NCBI GenBank assembly: GCA_023078555.1
Contig: CM041200.1
Location: forward strand, 4,988,936 to 5,052,935
Origin: Ulva prolifera
Lineage: Eukaryota; Chlorophyta; Ulvophyceae; Ulvales; Ulvaceae
Length of the DNA: 64,000 nt
Direction: 5' to 3'
Made by a program: the position numbers and the translations under genes. Positions 45,961 to 57,172 of the stretch are shown here, in pieces. Each line of letters begins with the position of its first letter. The first letter of the stretch is position 1. The notes under the pieces are model-generated. The model saw only the letters and a program-made list of their open reading frames with translations, had not been told where the DNA came from and did no database searches.

Positions 45961-47386
45961 ATGGCGACTTTTGGTGTCGTACACCTGCTACAGCCCAGTG
46001 GAGGCTTCGTGCGCATCGAGATCGCGCTGCCACCGCCTGAAGAAACCCATCAAAATGGGACAGACGCTTTGTATCAGTGGGTGCATGAACAGGTGCTGGG
46101 AGAGAAGGTGGACTCTTTGCTGGCAATGCAAGACCCCTTCCTGGTGTGTGCCACTGATTGATCGCACCGCTGTGCCCCAATACAGATTCGTTAACAGGTC
46201 AGGCAATTACAACTTTGAAGCATTGATGTAGCTGTCAAGCACAAATCATCTAGACCCCGACACAGTGCTTCCCAAGACTGCTGTGATCAAGCCTGACACA
46301 GATATATTCTACTTCCGGAAGTCGCTGGTGCAAAATTCGGTCAAGTTCCAATCTGTTGAGAGTCTGTTTTACTCTCCGGTGGCTCCTAGCGTGGACACTG
46401 GCAAGGTATGCTGCTGTGGCTGGCAAACAGTTTGTTCACTAGCGGGCAATCCTGCTTGAAACAGCGGTCGCTTCTAGTTCTCCATCGGATCCATCACGAG
46501 CATTCTGATTCTTCCCATCGGCATCAGACTGCTCATCACAGGGCCATCAGACACGCTACACAGCCCAGCGCTGCCAGTGTAGAGCAACAGCCCTGTGTGT
46601 AATGCTGTTCAACCACCGCCACCCGGTCAACAATACCAGCTGTCCACCAAACTTCCGTGTCTACACATGTTGAATATGCTGACATGTCGTTTGCAGACAT
46701 GGGATGCCACGCTGTACATGAAGCGATTCCCGCACCTGTGGAGCTGGCGACGGAAGCCGTCCGTGGCTGGAATGGACCCTTGGCAGCCTAGTGAAATAAT
46801 CTTCAATGACAAACCACTTCCGCATCACATACGCTTTCAAGGAGCCCACTGGCTGTGCTCTCCGGAGCACATGGCCAGCGCCGTCCGTGCAGAGTTTGGG
46901 ACTGATGAAGGCAACATCGAACCTCCCCAAAATGTATGCTACCTGCCGAACGTCGCTCTGCGTAAATTCAGTTCTATCATCATGCAATAATGGCTGCCCG
47001 CACCTTGACAGCCTGCGTAGCAGTTCCGCATGGGCTGCTTCACTGATCACCAGGGCGCAGAGATGCCCCGCAAGTGCCAGCCTGCAACCGATCAGCTCGA
47101 CAGCACGGTCTTTGCTGCTGTGCAGATTCAGATGCTCACCTCGTTTGACTACCTGGAATGGGCATTCGAGGACCTTTTTGGAAGCTGGGTGCCTGCGTCA
47201 CAGCGATTCTGCCCGGCATTCCCCCACCAGTTTCCAGAGTACAGGGACCCCATGTTTGATCGGTCAAGCCTCATCGCTCGCCTCCTCAACCGTGCGTATG
47301 AGCATGTAGAAGACACAATCTTGGATGGCACTGCTGTGTGCTGGTGTGCATCATGCTTGCATGCTTGTTCCATCCAAGAAGTATAG
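45961..47386 (+). CDS. Unrecognised plus-strand gene
   Basis: Several exon-like stretches line up on the plus strand. About 45961-46141 includes FVRIEIALPPPEETHQNGTD and VHEQVLGEKVDSLLAMQDPF. About 46260-46405 has KTAVIKPDTDIFYFRKSLVQ and ends at AAG|GTATGC. About 46697-46842 follows a TTTGCAG acceptor and has YMKRFPHLWSWRRKPSVAG. About 47031-47340 has FDYLEWAFEDLFGSWVPASQ and ARLLNRAYEHVEDTILDG. Composition is protein-like and tryptophan-rich. I do not recognise the family, and start, stop and junctions are not fixed. An open frame on the minus strand across 46661-47050 is probably a shadow, but this is not certain. Confidence 0.3.
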
Positions 47387-47635
47387 TCACCCATTTACAT
47401 GCCGCTCCCAGCGTTCTCTTTCAAGTGGCCCGCGGATCAACTCCAGTCGTGTATCCAGCGGTGTATCCACTGTGCATGGCAGAATTCACACGCCCTCCTA
47501 GAATTGTCGTCCAGGCTCCAGCTTGAGAGAGTCCTTTGCAGTCTGTCCAGCAAGCGGGAATGCACCTGACTTCACGAAGAGGCGCTACACCACCCTTAGT
47601 GTTGGCAACATGACATCATTGTCTCGCCTTGAGGC

Positions 47636-48775
47636 ATGTCCGAATGGCTTGAAGCACAGGCCGAGAGTGTGCCGTGCAGGCTCCCCGCACGATCGCAAGA
47701 GGACATGCGCTTCGTGACGCTGCTCCGGCACGCGCACGTGTTGCCGTTTGCGCCGCTGCCTCACTCAAAGGCGGACGCAGACAGCACCGCCGGAGACACG
47801 ATGTACGCCGTGCTGCAGCCCATCGACCACATCTCCCGCAGCGTCCTGGAGGACATCTCCCTGGCGCACGCTGACCGTGCCGCACACCGCGCGTCCGCGG
47901 CCGCACAGCCTCCCGCCGGCGTGGTGTGGGACCCCGGTCAGCAGCTGCAGGCCGCACTCGCAGCGGCAGACAAGCAGCAGGCGGCTCCCAAGCCGCCGCA
48001 GAACGGCGCGGCGGGAGACGCAGGTGTAGACGGGCAGCCGGCGAAGCGGCCGCGGGTCGCAGACAATGGCTCAGAGGCGTCGGCACCGCCGCAGGAGGCC
48101 GCGGCGCCACCTGCGCAGGCCGCGGCGGCTCAGCCGGCCGGGGGCGCCCCGGTGCGGGGGAACCAGTACACTGCATTTACGGTGCTCATCCACCACCTGC
48201 TGACTTGCAAATGCGTGTGCTAGTGTTTTCGGCATCCGCGGCGGCGTTGTGCTGCACCGCGTCCAAACGATGCGTGCGCTCAGTCCGTGGGTGGTCTGCT
48301 CTGGGCGGATTTGGCCCCCTTCATGGATCGCGGGCTGGCCGCTGCGGCTGTGCAGCGGCCAGCAACGTTGAGGTCACCACGTGTGCGCGCATGTCTGCCG
48401 TTGTCTAGGCCGAGTGCGTCCAAGGCCTGCACGAATCGCCACAGACGTCGCCCGAGGGGCGCTAGTGTGCTTTCTTTGTAGATCGGCCCGCATTGGTGCA
48501 TCAGGCGATGCAAGGCCACGTAGGCGAGGTGGGGCACGTGTGTGTGTGGAAGCTCATCGCGGCACTGTGAGTGCAGAAGCCATCGGCGGTGCCGCTGAAG
48601 TCAATGCTGTGGCACCTCGCGCAGCGGGCCGACAGAGGGCCGGAGCCATTCGACACGGGGTTCCTCGTCCATGTTGTGCCTCTAGTATATATCATGCAAG
48701 CGTGCGATCCCCCCTGCCCTTGCAGTTTGCCCGGTCACTGCGTTACGATGGCCCTGTGCTCATGTACGTCTGATT
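47636..48775 (+). CDS. Unrecognised plus-strand gene with an Ala/Pro-rich, NLS-like stretch
   Basis: A GC-rich exon starting at or before the ATG at 47636 encodes RFVTLLRHAHVLPFAPLPHS, YAVLQPIDHISRSVLEDISL and then an Ala/Gln/Pro-rich segment with an NLS-like AKRPR. It probably ends at a GT within 48160-48185. Further exons may be about 48481-48568 (after TTTGTAG; HVGEVGHVCVWKLIAAL, ending at GTGAGT), about 48602-48690, and a last one after CTTGCAG at 48728 that encodes FARSLRYDGPVLMYV and a stop. The steady codon use suggests a real gene. The family is not recognised and it could include more exons. Confidence 0.4.
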
Positions 48776-49183
48776 GATCAGCGTACGTTTCCATGACTGA
48801 GATAGTGATGCAGCCCCAAAGATGCTGGCTGTTGACACGTTTTTCTTCTTTGCCCCACTCACCTGGCACGGCTTGTAACCCTGAGAGTGGCGACTGTGCT
48901 CATTATTCACAGCGCTTTACCATCCAGCTGCCTGGATTGTCCGTGGCATTGCGAGACCAGCCTTGCACATGATTGTCAGCTCCTGCCGACCCAACTTTGT
49001 CCATATCATACATGATGCTCGCCGGTATCTTGCGTGGTCAATCTGCTGCGGAGTGCAGTCACCGGAGTGCTTACCACTTTTGGAACATTCTCCTGGCACC
49101 GCTCGTCTCGCCCGCAGAGGACTCAGCTGCTGCGCCGCAACAGTCGCAAATGCCGCGCTGGCGTCACAGTCTTGAGCGTGCAG
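48776..49183. other. Intergenic or 5' exons of the HAD-like gene
   Basis: No exon is firmly supported. The N-terminus of the downstream gene must start here or slightly upstream, because its first recognised exon begins in mid-codon after an acceptor. Confidence 0.35.
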
Positions 49184-52112
49184 GCAACACGCGCGCTTCC
49201 TCCCGAAGCATTTTGCGCCTCCGGTATCCTTTGACAACCCCCAGGCCACGGCGCCGGCCCCTGGCGACCCCCGGCCGCCTGCCGAGCGGCGGCGCTCGAT
49301 CGTTTTTGGCTGCGATATCGACCACACCCTGATCAACCAGGCGCATGCCGTCCTGCCCAGGGGCGCCGGCGGGTGGTACCCTGAGCCCTTCCCGCCGTGG
49401 GCCCACCACGCTACCCCTCCGAGCGCGATTGCACAGAGCGACGCGCTCATGCACTACATCATGAGCAACAAGAAGCTCCTCCACATCACCAACTTCTCGG
49501 ACAACAATAAGACATGGCCCGAGTCCGCGCGGGTGCGTTGTCCCCCCCCCCCCCTCCGACGCCACCCTGAGAGCATCCAGACCCGACAGTGCCCACATGT
49601 CTGTGTCTTGTGTATTCGCACTCCAGCCCTGCTGCTGCGATGCATGTTCACAGCTGGGGAGGTCACTGGGTGCGCTGCCGTGTGCATCGCCCGGCCCCTC
49701 ACGGCCGAGTCATCGAGCCCGGCCTGCACAGCTCTGCCTTCGCCGGTGCATCACGGTCGACACCAGCATGCTGACACAGATACTCCACATCGGCTCTGCC
49801 AGCTGCAGCGAGTGCCTGGTTGAGCTGGGGCTTGTAGGCAGTGTCGAAGAGAGAATTGACGGGCGGGCCGGGGTGTTGCAGGCGCTGAAGATGAAGGACA
49901 AGACCGAGAACGAGGCGATGCTGGCGCTGGTAGACATGATCGTGGAGCACGTGCGCAGGCGCCGGGCCTTCTTCGTTGTCACGCCGGTGCGCAGCCCCAC
50001 TCGGAACCTTGATCGGTCAGCTCTGCGGCGCTGCCGGCCCACAGGCAGCGGGGGAATCTGGCAACGCTTCAGTGTATGCTGAATCGTGTGCCGCGCATGC
50101 TTCCGCATTGCAATGCAGGAGCCGAGGTTCTGTTTGCGGGCATGGCGGTACGGCAGCAGTGCTGTGGTATCTACCCGGATGTGACCGGCAGCATGCGGTC
50201 CCCGAGTGCATTGCCAGCTCTCCCATGAGGGCTTCAGAGGCCGCGGGCGCCTGCCGTGCAGCCCTCCTGCCTCTCTCCAATCTCTGTCCCGCCTGCCACT
50301 ACATTGGCATAGCCCACATGCATCAGGACAGACTCGCAGTGGCAAGTATGCGGTAAATTGTGGCAGGACCGCAAGCTCCGGTATGCCCGTGCAGGACCAG
50401 ACGTTCAAGCCCCCGCAGGCGGACGACGACAAGGCGTTTGCGCCAGGGAGCCCCTACATCGACGAGCCCAAGTCTAAGCACCTGCACGTGAATGTCATCT
50501 TCCCACGCCGCGACCTGGCCGCCCTCGTCAAGGCCTGCTGCCCCCTCATCCCTGGCTTCACGCAGAGCTGCTTTGTCAACTTTAAAGCCGTGTTCACTAC
50601 GGCCGCGACGCAGACGTACGCTGGTGCGGCTCCCCCCTCCGCCCACCGCCTGCTCATCGGCCATCGGCCCCCAACACAGTCAGCTCGGCTCAGTCGGCTC
50701 TGCTCAGTGCATTCTGGGTACTCGGCACTCGGCTGAGTAAATTCAGAATTACTTTACTTTTCACACCGGCCGACCACCACGCCATCATCTCGATCGCATG
50801 CGGTGCTGCACTCGCACCCGATATGTGCCGCAAAGCTCTGACCCCTGTGCCGTACCGTTGCCCCTTGTCTGGTCCGTTTGGAAGCGTGATCAAGCTACAT
50901 TTCACATGCCATCACAGATCCGCGTGCGCCCCCAAAAACAAAAGGCATGTGGCTGGGTGCAGACATCGTCATCCAGGGCTTGTTTGAGCTCGCGCGGATG
51001 TGGGTCGAGTTCTCGCACGACTTCCGGAAGGGCATGCAGCACTGCCAGGTGTCGGCGTTCTTCAACGGGCCGGTGCTCAGCATGGCGTACGGCCGCAACC
51101 TCGGGCCCGACCCCCTCCTCGAGTCCCACCCCTGCCCCGTGGACACCGGCGTCACCAAGAACTTCGCCAAGGTGCGCCCGAGCTCCTGCGACGTGGATGC
51201 TCTGATGTCAAATGGCCTGGCTCGAGTTGCACGTATGCATCTGGCTGCCGTTGGTGCTGGGAAAGCAGCTCGGGAGTCCAGATGGGGTCGGATGTCGCCG
51301 ATGTCAGAGCATGTGCCATCTGCGTGTGTAAGAGTACCCCCTCGGCAGATGCATCTAGATCGTCTGCATTCGCGAACACTTGTTAACCGCCGGCATGAGT
51401 CCGCATGCTGCCGCTTTGCTGCTCCAGCTCGCCGCTCACAACACTGCGATCCCTTCCGCTGCACATCTTCCCTTACAGCCTGTTCTGCCGAGCGCCCGAA
51501 TGCCGCGCTCGTGCCCCACCCCACACACTTTCAGGCTGGGCTCACGTGCGGCTGCAACCCCTGCAGTTCCTGCTGTTTGGCGGCCTGCCGACAGGCAGCA
51601 CGCTGCACGAGCCGTCGTGGGAGCTCACCAAGTCGGCGGCCATCATCCTCGACGACTCCCCGGTCGCGTGGGGCCCGATGGAGAAGCCGCTGCTGCTGCA
51701 CCTTCACGCCGCGAAGCGCTTCAAGGACGTCGAAGACAAGATGTCGATCGCCGACTACGTGCACTACCTCGCCAACTTCGGCGCCGACTTCCAGATCACG
51801 GCGCAGAACGGGGTGCAGACGGACGGCCCGACGCCGCTCGGCGCGGCCGCGGAGCGCATGCGCATCATGTTTGAGCAGTGCGTGCGCCAGATGATGCCGC
51901 GGCGGCCGCCGCTCGACCTGCTGCTGCCGCTCTCCACGTACCACTGGCGGGAGTACTCGTCGATGCAGCAGGCGAACAAGCGGGCGCTGGAGGACGAGGC
52001 GCGCAAGGTGAAGGTGCTTGAGGGGGTACGGGTGGAGCAGGACGCGAAGATCCGGGCGCTCGAGGCGGAGCTGCGCAAGGCAAAGGCCCGCTTGGCCAAG
52101 ATCCGCCAGTGA
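49184..52112 (+). CDS. HAD-like phosphatase-type protein with C-terminal coiled coil (family unresolved)
   Basis: Exons in phase: 49184-49532, 49780-49986, 50395-50623, 50945-51171 and 51567-52112. The start exon is not found. The first exon carries SIVFGCDIDHTLINQ, a DxDxT motif as in HAD phosphatases. The last exon has SAAIILDDSPVAWGP, which resembles the second acidic motif of FCP1/SCP phosphatases. Between them are blocks I cannot place: LKMKDKTENEAMLALVDMI, SKHLHVNVIFPRRDLAALV and FELARMWVEFSHDFRKGMQ. The last 60 residues (about 51960-52109) are a charged coiled coil (KRALEDEARKVKVLEGVRVE). A TGTAA lies 52 bases after the stop. The phosphatase idea rests on two short motifs and is tentative. 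Confidence 0.5.
49542..49554 (+). repeat. Poly-C run, 13 C, in an intron
   Basis: A homopolymer ten bases after the donor of the first recognised intron of the HAD-like gene. Confidence 0.8.
50737..50763 (-). repeat. Dispersed GTAAAGTAAAG-type motif, copy 4 (inverted)
   Basis: On the minus strand this reads AAAAGTAAAGTAATTCTG and ends in TTTAC. It is the only copy of the four in minus orientation and lies in an intron. Confidence 0.6.
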
Positions 52113-52163
52113 CAGTGCACCCGTGATTTTCAGATTAGATTTCCAGATGGCCAGATTCCGAGG

Positions 52164-52168
52164 TGTAA
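52164..52168 (+). promoter_or_regulatory. TGTAA poly(A) signal of the HAD-like gene
   Basis: The motif lies 52 bases after the stop codon at 52112. Confidence 0.45.
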
Positions 52169-52398
52169 ATTCTATTGGTTGCTGCTTGTCCTACGCAGGT
52201 CCTCATGCCCGCCTGACATCAGCATGATGCTGCAGGTGAGGGCAGCGCTGAATCTTTCTTTACACTCCCGCTGTGGGGTTTCCATTTGTCCGTTCACGGC
52301 ACGATTCTTATCGCTGGTCACTGCGATCAGCAGCATACTCACATACACGCTCCTAGCAATGCACAACTTTCTACATGGCGAGATTTTTCACCAGGTGC

Positions 52399-55300
52399 TC
52401 AACTGCTGTCGTCAGCCTCGCGGCCGCGCTTCTTCTTCAGTGGGTCCTTGCCCTCCTTCTGCAGAGCGTAAGCCTCCTTCAGGCGGGCCTTGTTGGCATT
52501 GGAGGCCTCCTTGTGGTCCACAAGGGGCTTTGGGTAGTCCTTCCCGATAATGCAGCCGGCCTTCTTCTGCACCGCCAGCGGCGCCGTCCACGGCTCGTAG
52601 ATGTACTTGGCCGGGAAGTCTTTGAGCACCGGCACGAAGTGGCGGATGAAGTCGCCGTTCTTGTCGTACTTCTGGCCAAACGACACTGGGGAGTACACCC
52701 TGCAGCCACAAATGTCGTGAGGTGTGCCGGGCAGACACTAGCGCACGTGCACGCGGGCAGCGAGCACATGTGGCGTTGCTCTTCGATTTAAATGTTGCGC
52801 ACACGCCCGCGAGGTGATCGCACCGGCGTCGCATCAAACAAAGCAAGCAGTGTGGAGTCATCACAGTCGCCGGCACGGGACGTGTCGAGCCGAATGGGTT
52901 GTAGAGGGCACAGCAAAAAGTAAAACGTCTGTGGCCGCCCATGCAGAGTGCAAGCAGGGTGCAGTGATTCACCAGGAAGAATCACAGGAGGCAGGCACAG
53001 CACAGCACCACTGTCCAAAATTGCCCAATAACCTCAAACAGGGTGCAGGATTTGTGCACACGGCAGGTGGTGAGAGTCCGGCCTTGTGAAGCGCACGCAT
53101 CATGATGGCCATACCAACTTGGGGAAAGTCCAGAGACACGCACAACGTTCACGACACCATCATAGCATTCACAGAATCGAAAAGCTGCTGACAGATGACC
53201 TGCGTGAGGGCCGGAGACGGCAGTCCCCGCTGTAGGCATCCAGGCGTCGACGGTCGTGCCTCAATGCATGCCATGCATGCATGTGTGAGAGGGGAGCACC
53301 GGAAGTACTGGTAGAAGAAGCGGCTGGTGGAGAGCCACTGCCAGTTGCCGACGTTGATGAAGTGGTCGGCATCGATGAGGTACTTGTCAAAGACATCACG
53401 GCCGCGTTCCCAGTGCAGGAAGAGGTCCCCGCGCGTCAAGAAGCACGCGACGCTGTGCCGCGCGAGGTGGTGCATCCAGCCCCACGTGCGCAGCTGGTTC
53501 ATAATCGCATCAATCCACGGGAACCTGCGCCCGCCCGCGCTCAGGTGTATGTGTAGTGTATATTCCGGATGCAAGAAAGACCATGCATGGACTGTATGCA
53601 TTAAGAACGGCCGCGGCACGGCCACGGCAGCCGCCGAAAGGCATGACGTGGCGCGTGACGGAGATCCACACTTTCTTCAGAAAAACCGAAAGTCGCCCCA
53701 CTGCTATGTTGGCCGCAGATTCAAGTCTAGCATGCACTGCAGCGCTCGTTGCCGCAGCTGCAGGCAGTTTGACTGGCACGGGTGGTTGCAGTGTGGGGCA
53801 AGGGGTGCGCACCCAGTGCGGCCGTTCTCCCAGGCCTGCAGCCATTCATCGTTGGTGTCCCACGGAATCTGCTTGACCTCGGGGTTTCCCCGCATCTGCA
53901 TGACATACTCGGGGCTCCAGCCAGCCACTCATCCCTGCCACTCACGGCGCTGCGCGTGTGTGAGCACACCCACCCGACAACGCACCGCCACTCGCACTCC
54001 CCGCCGCTACCCACACTGCACTCGACCACACAGCTCCCGTCCGCATTGGGCCGCTGATGTGCTTGTTCGATGCCCTGGCGGTGCAACCGGCCACTCCGAC
54101 TTTGTCCATGTCAACACAGCTCGCGTTCACCGCATCACACCGCCGCAAGCACAGCACGACCGCCCAGCACACAGCACGCATGCATCCGCTCATGCCGAGC
54201 CGAGTTCGGCCACATACTCTGGCACCTTTCAACTTTGCAGCACGCAGCACACAGCACACAGGCCGCGCCACACCTGCTCGTGGTTCTTCGTGGCGAAGCC
54301 GACGGTGTAGTAGAATTCTCGCCAGAGGAGCTGCCCGAGGAGAGAAACGGGGGGGTCGGTGTGGGGGCCCCCGGAGTAAACTGCCATGATGGCGTGGTAG
54401 AAGGTGCGGGGCGAGAGGCAGCCGAACTTGAGGTACGGCGAGAGCACGGTCGTCGCGGGCTCCGGGGAGAACGCGGCGGGGTTGCCCTTCGGCTTCTCGA
54501 ACTGGCGCACCCACTTGCCGCGGGCCATGTACTTGTCCAGGCGCGCCAGCGCCTCGTCCTCGCCCCCCTACACCCTCGAATTTGTGAGGAATGATACCAT
54601 ACGTGGGTTGCGCCAAGCCCACGAGCGCGTCGAACTGGTACAGCAGCTGTGTGGGAAGTGGCCGTGTGTGTGTGGTAAAGCTGCCGTGGGGTCGACGACT
54701 GGATGTGTGCCGGTGTTTTAGTGTGCCCTTGGGCGCAGATGCGGCGCTGTCGCGCAGCTGGGCTGTCAGCTGTCAGTGTCACTCAGGACATGCTGTCGCG
54801 TGCGTCGGTGGACTGTGTGCTGTGTGCTGTGTGCTGTGTGCTGTGGCTGAGCGGCAGCAGATGCGGGCCCCTATTCACCAGAGTACACAATGAACAACTG
54901 GGATTTGTTTTCATTAGTGTCGATTGGGCATAACTCATCAGCCATGCATGTTTCTGGCCGCCGCAGGTAGAGAATCGGTTGCAGGTGAATGGCACCTTGA
55001 AAGGCGAGCCCTTGCCGTTTTCGCCGAGCTCGAGTTTCAGACCTGCCGCAGAGGGCACCCGCCCCGTGCCCTCCCAGAGCCACTGCTCGATTGCAGAGAG
55101 GCTGCCGGGCGGGGCGGGCACGGAGGCGGGTGCGGCGATCGGGGCGGCGGGCTTCGGCATCTTGCGCATGAGAGCTTGGAAGGACGTCATCGTCGCGGGG
55201 GCCTTGCCGGCGGCCTTCGCAAGGAGGTGCTCTGTGTCCCACAGGGTGTGCCCACTCGGCGTGTTGACCTGCAGGCACGGCAGCGGTGGTGGTGCTTCTA

Positions 55301-56577
55301 CCAGAGCACTTCTGCACAGGTCCGTTCGGTGCTGGTAGTATACACCCTGTCAGCCTGCCGCTACATGCGGAGTGCTGCGGGGATTTGAGTTGCTGATCGG
55401 AGTGGTGTTGGCAGTGAGGCAGGGCTGAGCACAGCAGCGACCAGTTGCCTCTGCAGTGGTCGGGAGATGCCACTCAGGAACTAGTTGCGATTTGGGGGGA
55501 TGCAAAGGATGCGATGCGTATTTGGTGTGCCAACAGTGTACACGGGGACAGCCCGGTGCAGTGAATGCACAAGAGACGTGCTAGGTGATGCCACACGCTC
55601 TACTCTCAAATTGAGCTAGCTCCTGTCCACTGTAGCATGGCTGGCATCAGCATGTCCAAATCACTATATTTTTGGCAAGGACTGAGTAGCACCACAGCCA
55701 CAGGCTGTTGGTCCGCCGCATACCTCGACGCCCAGCTTGTGAAATGACGCTGACACTGCTTTGTCTCGTTCCAGGGCATATGGCTCCGTGTCCTTCTCGA
55801 AGAACGCATGCGTGACGTGCAGCGCTTCGGCTACCCCAGGCAGTACATCTTTCGGGTCACCATGCAGAACGATGAGGCGCCCGTTGCACTTCTGCAGGTT
55901 GTCATCCAGGTTTTGCAGACTTTGTAGCAGGAAGTTTAGTCGCGTGGGTCCTACTGCTCCGGAGCTGATGAACCATGGGTCCAAACAGAACACCGGCACA
56001 AGAGTGTCAGCTTCTGTTATAGCTGCTTGTAGGGCCGGATTGTCATGCAGCCTCAGTCCCTGCACGAGGCACCACTTGCAACAATTCCAGACGTTGCAGC
56101 TCACATCAGTTGGTCGTGCATAGTGAAGCTGACTCCACTGCTCCGTGCCTGCGGGAACGACAGCGAGCGTGACGCTTCGCAAGCATATGGCTGTCGTCCG
56201 CACTGCGCCTATCTGGCCCAAAGAATGCGTTGAGACGATGCGTTCCATCTAAACGATGGGAATGATCGACATATATCTCATGATGCTGTTGGAGTGCGCT
56301 TGTCGGCATACAGCTAGAGTGTGCACTACGCATACGCTGCGTGCGGTCACCGGCAGCACGAACAAAGCGGGCGGTGCAAGGCCACACTCGCTCACATGCA
56401 CTGGACCAGACTAGACGGGTGGTTACGGGTGACATGTGTTCATCTTAACGCTGTTGCCATGTGTGCGCTGTGGCTGTGATTGTAATTCAAACACGGACAT
56501 GCACATGCACATGTCTAGTCGCCAGGAAAGCAATTCCCCACCTTGCGAAACCACAGCAATGATACTTTTTGGGGCAT
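52399..56577 (-). CDS. (6-4) photolyase / animal-like cryptochrome
   Basis: This is a flavoprotein of the (6-4) photolyase/animal cryptochrome branch, which repairs UV-induced (6-4) photoproducts and in green algae can also act as a photoreceptor. Seven minus-strand exons in phase give 515 residues: 56577-56542 (12 codons, ending in LLWFRK), 56059-55724, 55268-54996, 54567-54274, 53895-53813, 53524-53300 and 52699-52399. [14 protein letters not shown] opens the photolyase fold. VPSAAG to [13 protein letters not shown] crosses an intron. The FAD pocket has [41 protein letters not shown] and [20 protein letters not shown] with both repair histidines. [15 protein letters not shown] and [10 protein letters not shown] are diagnostic of this branch. 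The C-terminal extension is short, so repair activity is likely. Confidence 0.95.
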
Positions 56578-57172
56578 CTCGTGCCGCTTCTTGATCGCCC
56601 TTCGTGGTGTCACAGGCGCAACACCTGGTGAGCGCTGTGCAGCGAGGCTGAGGTGGTGCCAGCTACGCAACCATTGCCGCATGAACTCACGCCAGGCACG
56701 TCTCAGTCCACCACAAGATGACAGTCATCCATCGTTAAGCCGTGTCCGATTGGGCTTCTGGTATGTACACACGCACAGCACCTCAGGCTGGTCATACACA
56801 GCGATGCTCCGTAGCAGTTGCTGACACAACGCAAGCGGAAGTGCGAACACTGCAGACACCTTTCACAATCAACTCGGTGCCGCATGGCTCTCAAGCCCTG
56901 GTCATGCAACCCCCTCTTTCGTTCAAGCGCAGTGCCGAGAAAAATTGCATGCATAGCTACAGGTGCACACGGGCACGCTTGCACGATCAAAGGCATGATG
57001 ATCGGCACAGCAAACGCGAAACGGGATGCACGTGCTGCTATGAAGCTTGCAGCTGCTTCATGCTGATTTCGTTGCATCATCTCCGTGATCGCCAGGTGAC
57101 AGAGCGCTGGTTGTTCCGGCAGGCAGATCTGCATGCACTGGGGGCACCGATGATAGCCCGGCCGCTTTGAGT
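56578..57172. promoter_or_regulatory. Shared upstream region of the divergent photolyase and ATM1 genes
   Basis: The 595 bases between the two start codons must contain both promoters and leaders. No TATA box or known light-response element is clear by eye. Short open frames here have no support. Confidence 0.4.

Noticed and set aside
46661..47050. Minus-strand frame of 129 codons
   Set aside because: It overlaps plus-strand exon-like stretches with better splice sites and lacks a recognisable domain. It is kept as an alternative only.
25255..47300. Shared CTCAACCGTGCGTA at about 25260 and 47288, both readable as LLNRAY
   Set aside because: The match is only 14 bases without similarity on either side, so chance or a local convergence is enough.
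54563..54568. Apparent one-base frameshift in the photolyase gene at a run of six C
   Set aside because: The frame to the right ([12 protein letters not shown]) only looked like a continuation. Exon 55268-54996 splices directly to 54567 and gives [13 protein letters not shown], which matches the family without any frameshift.
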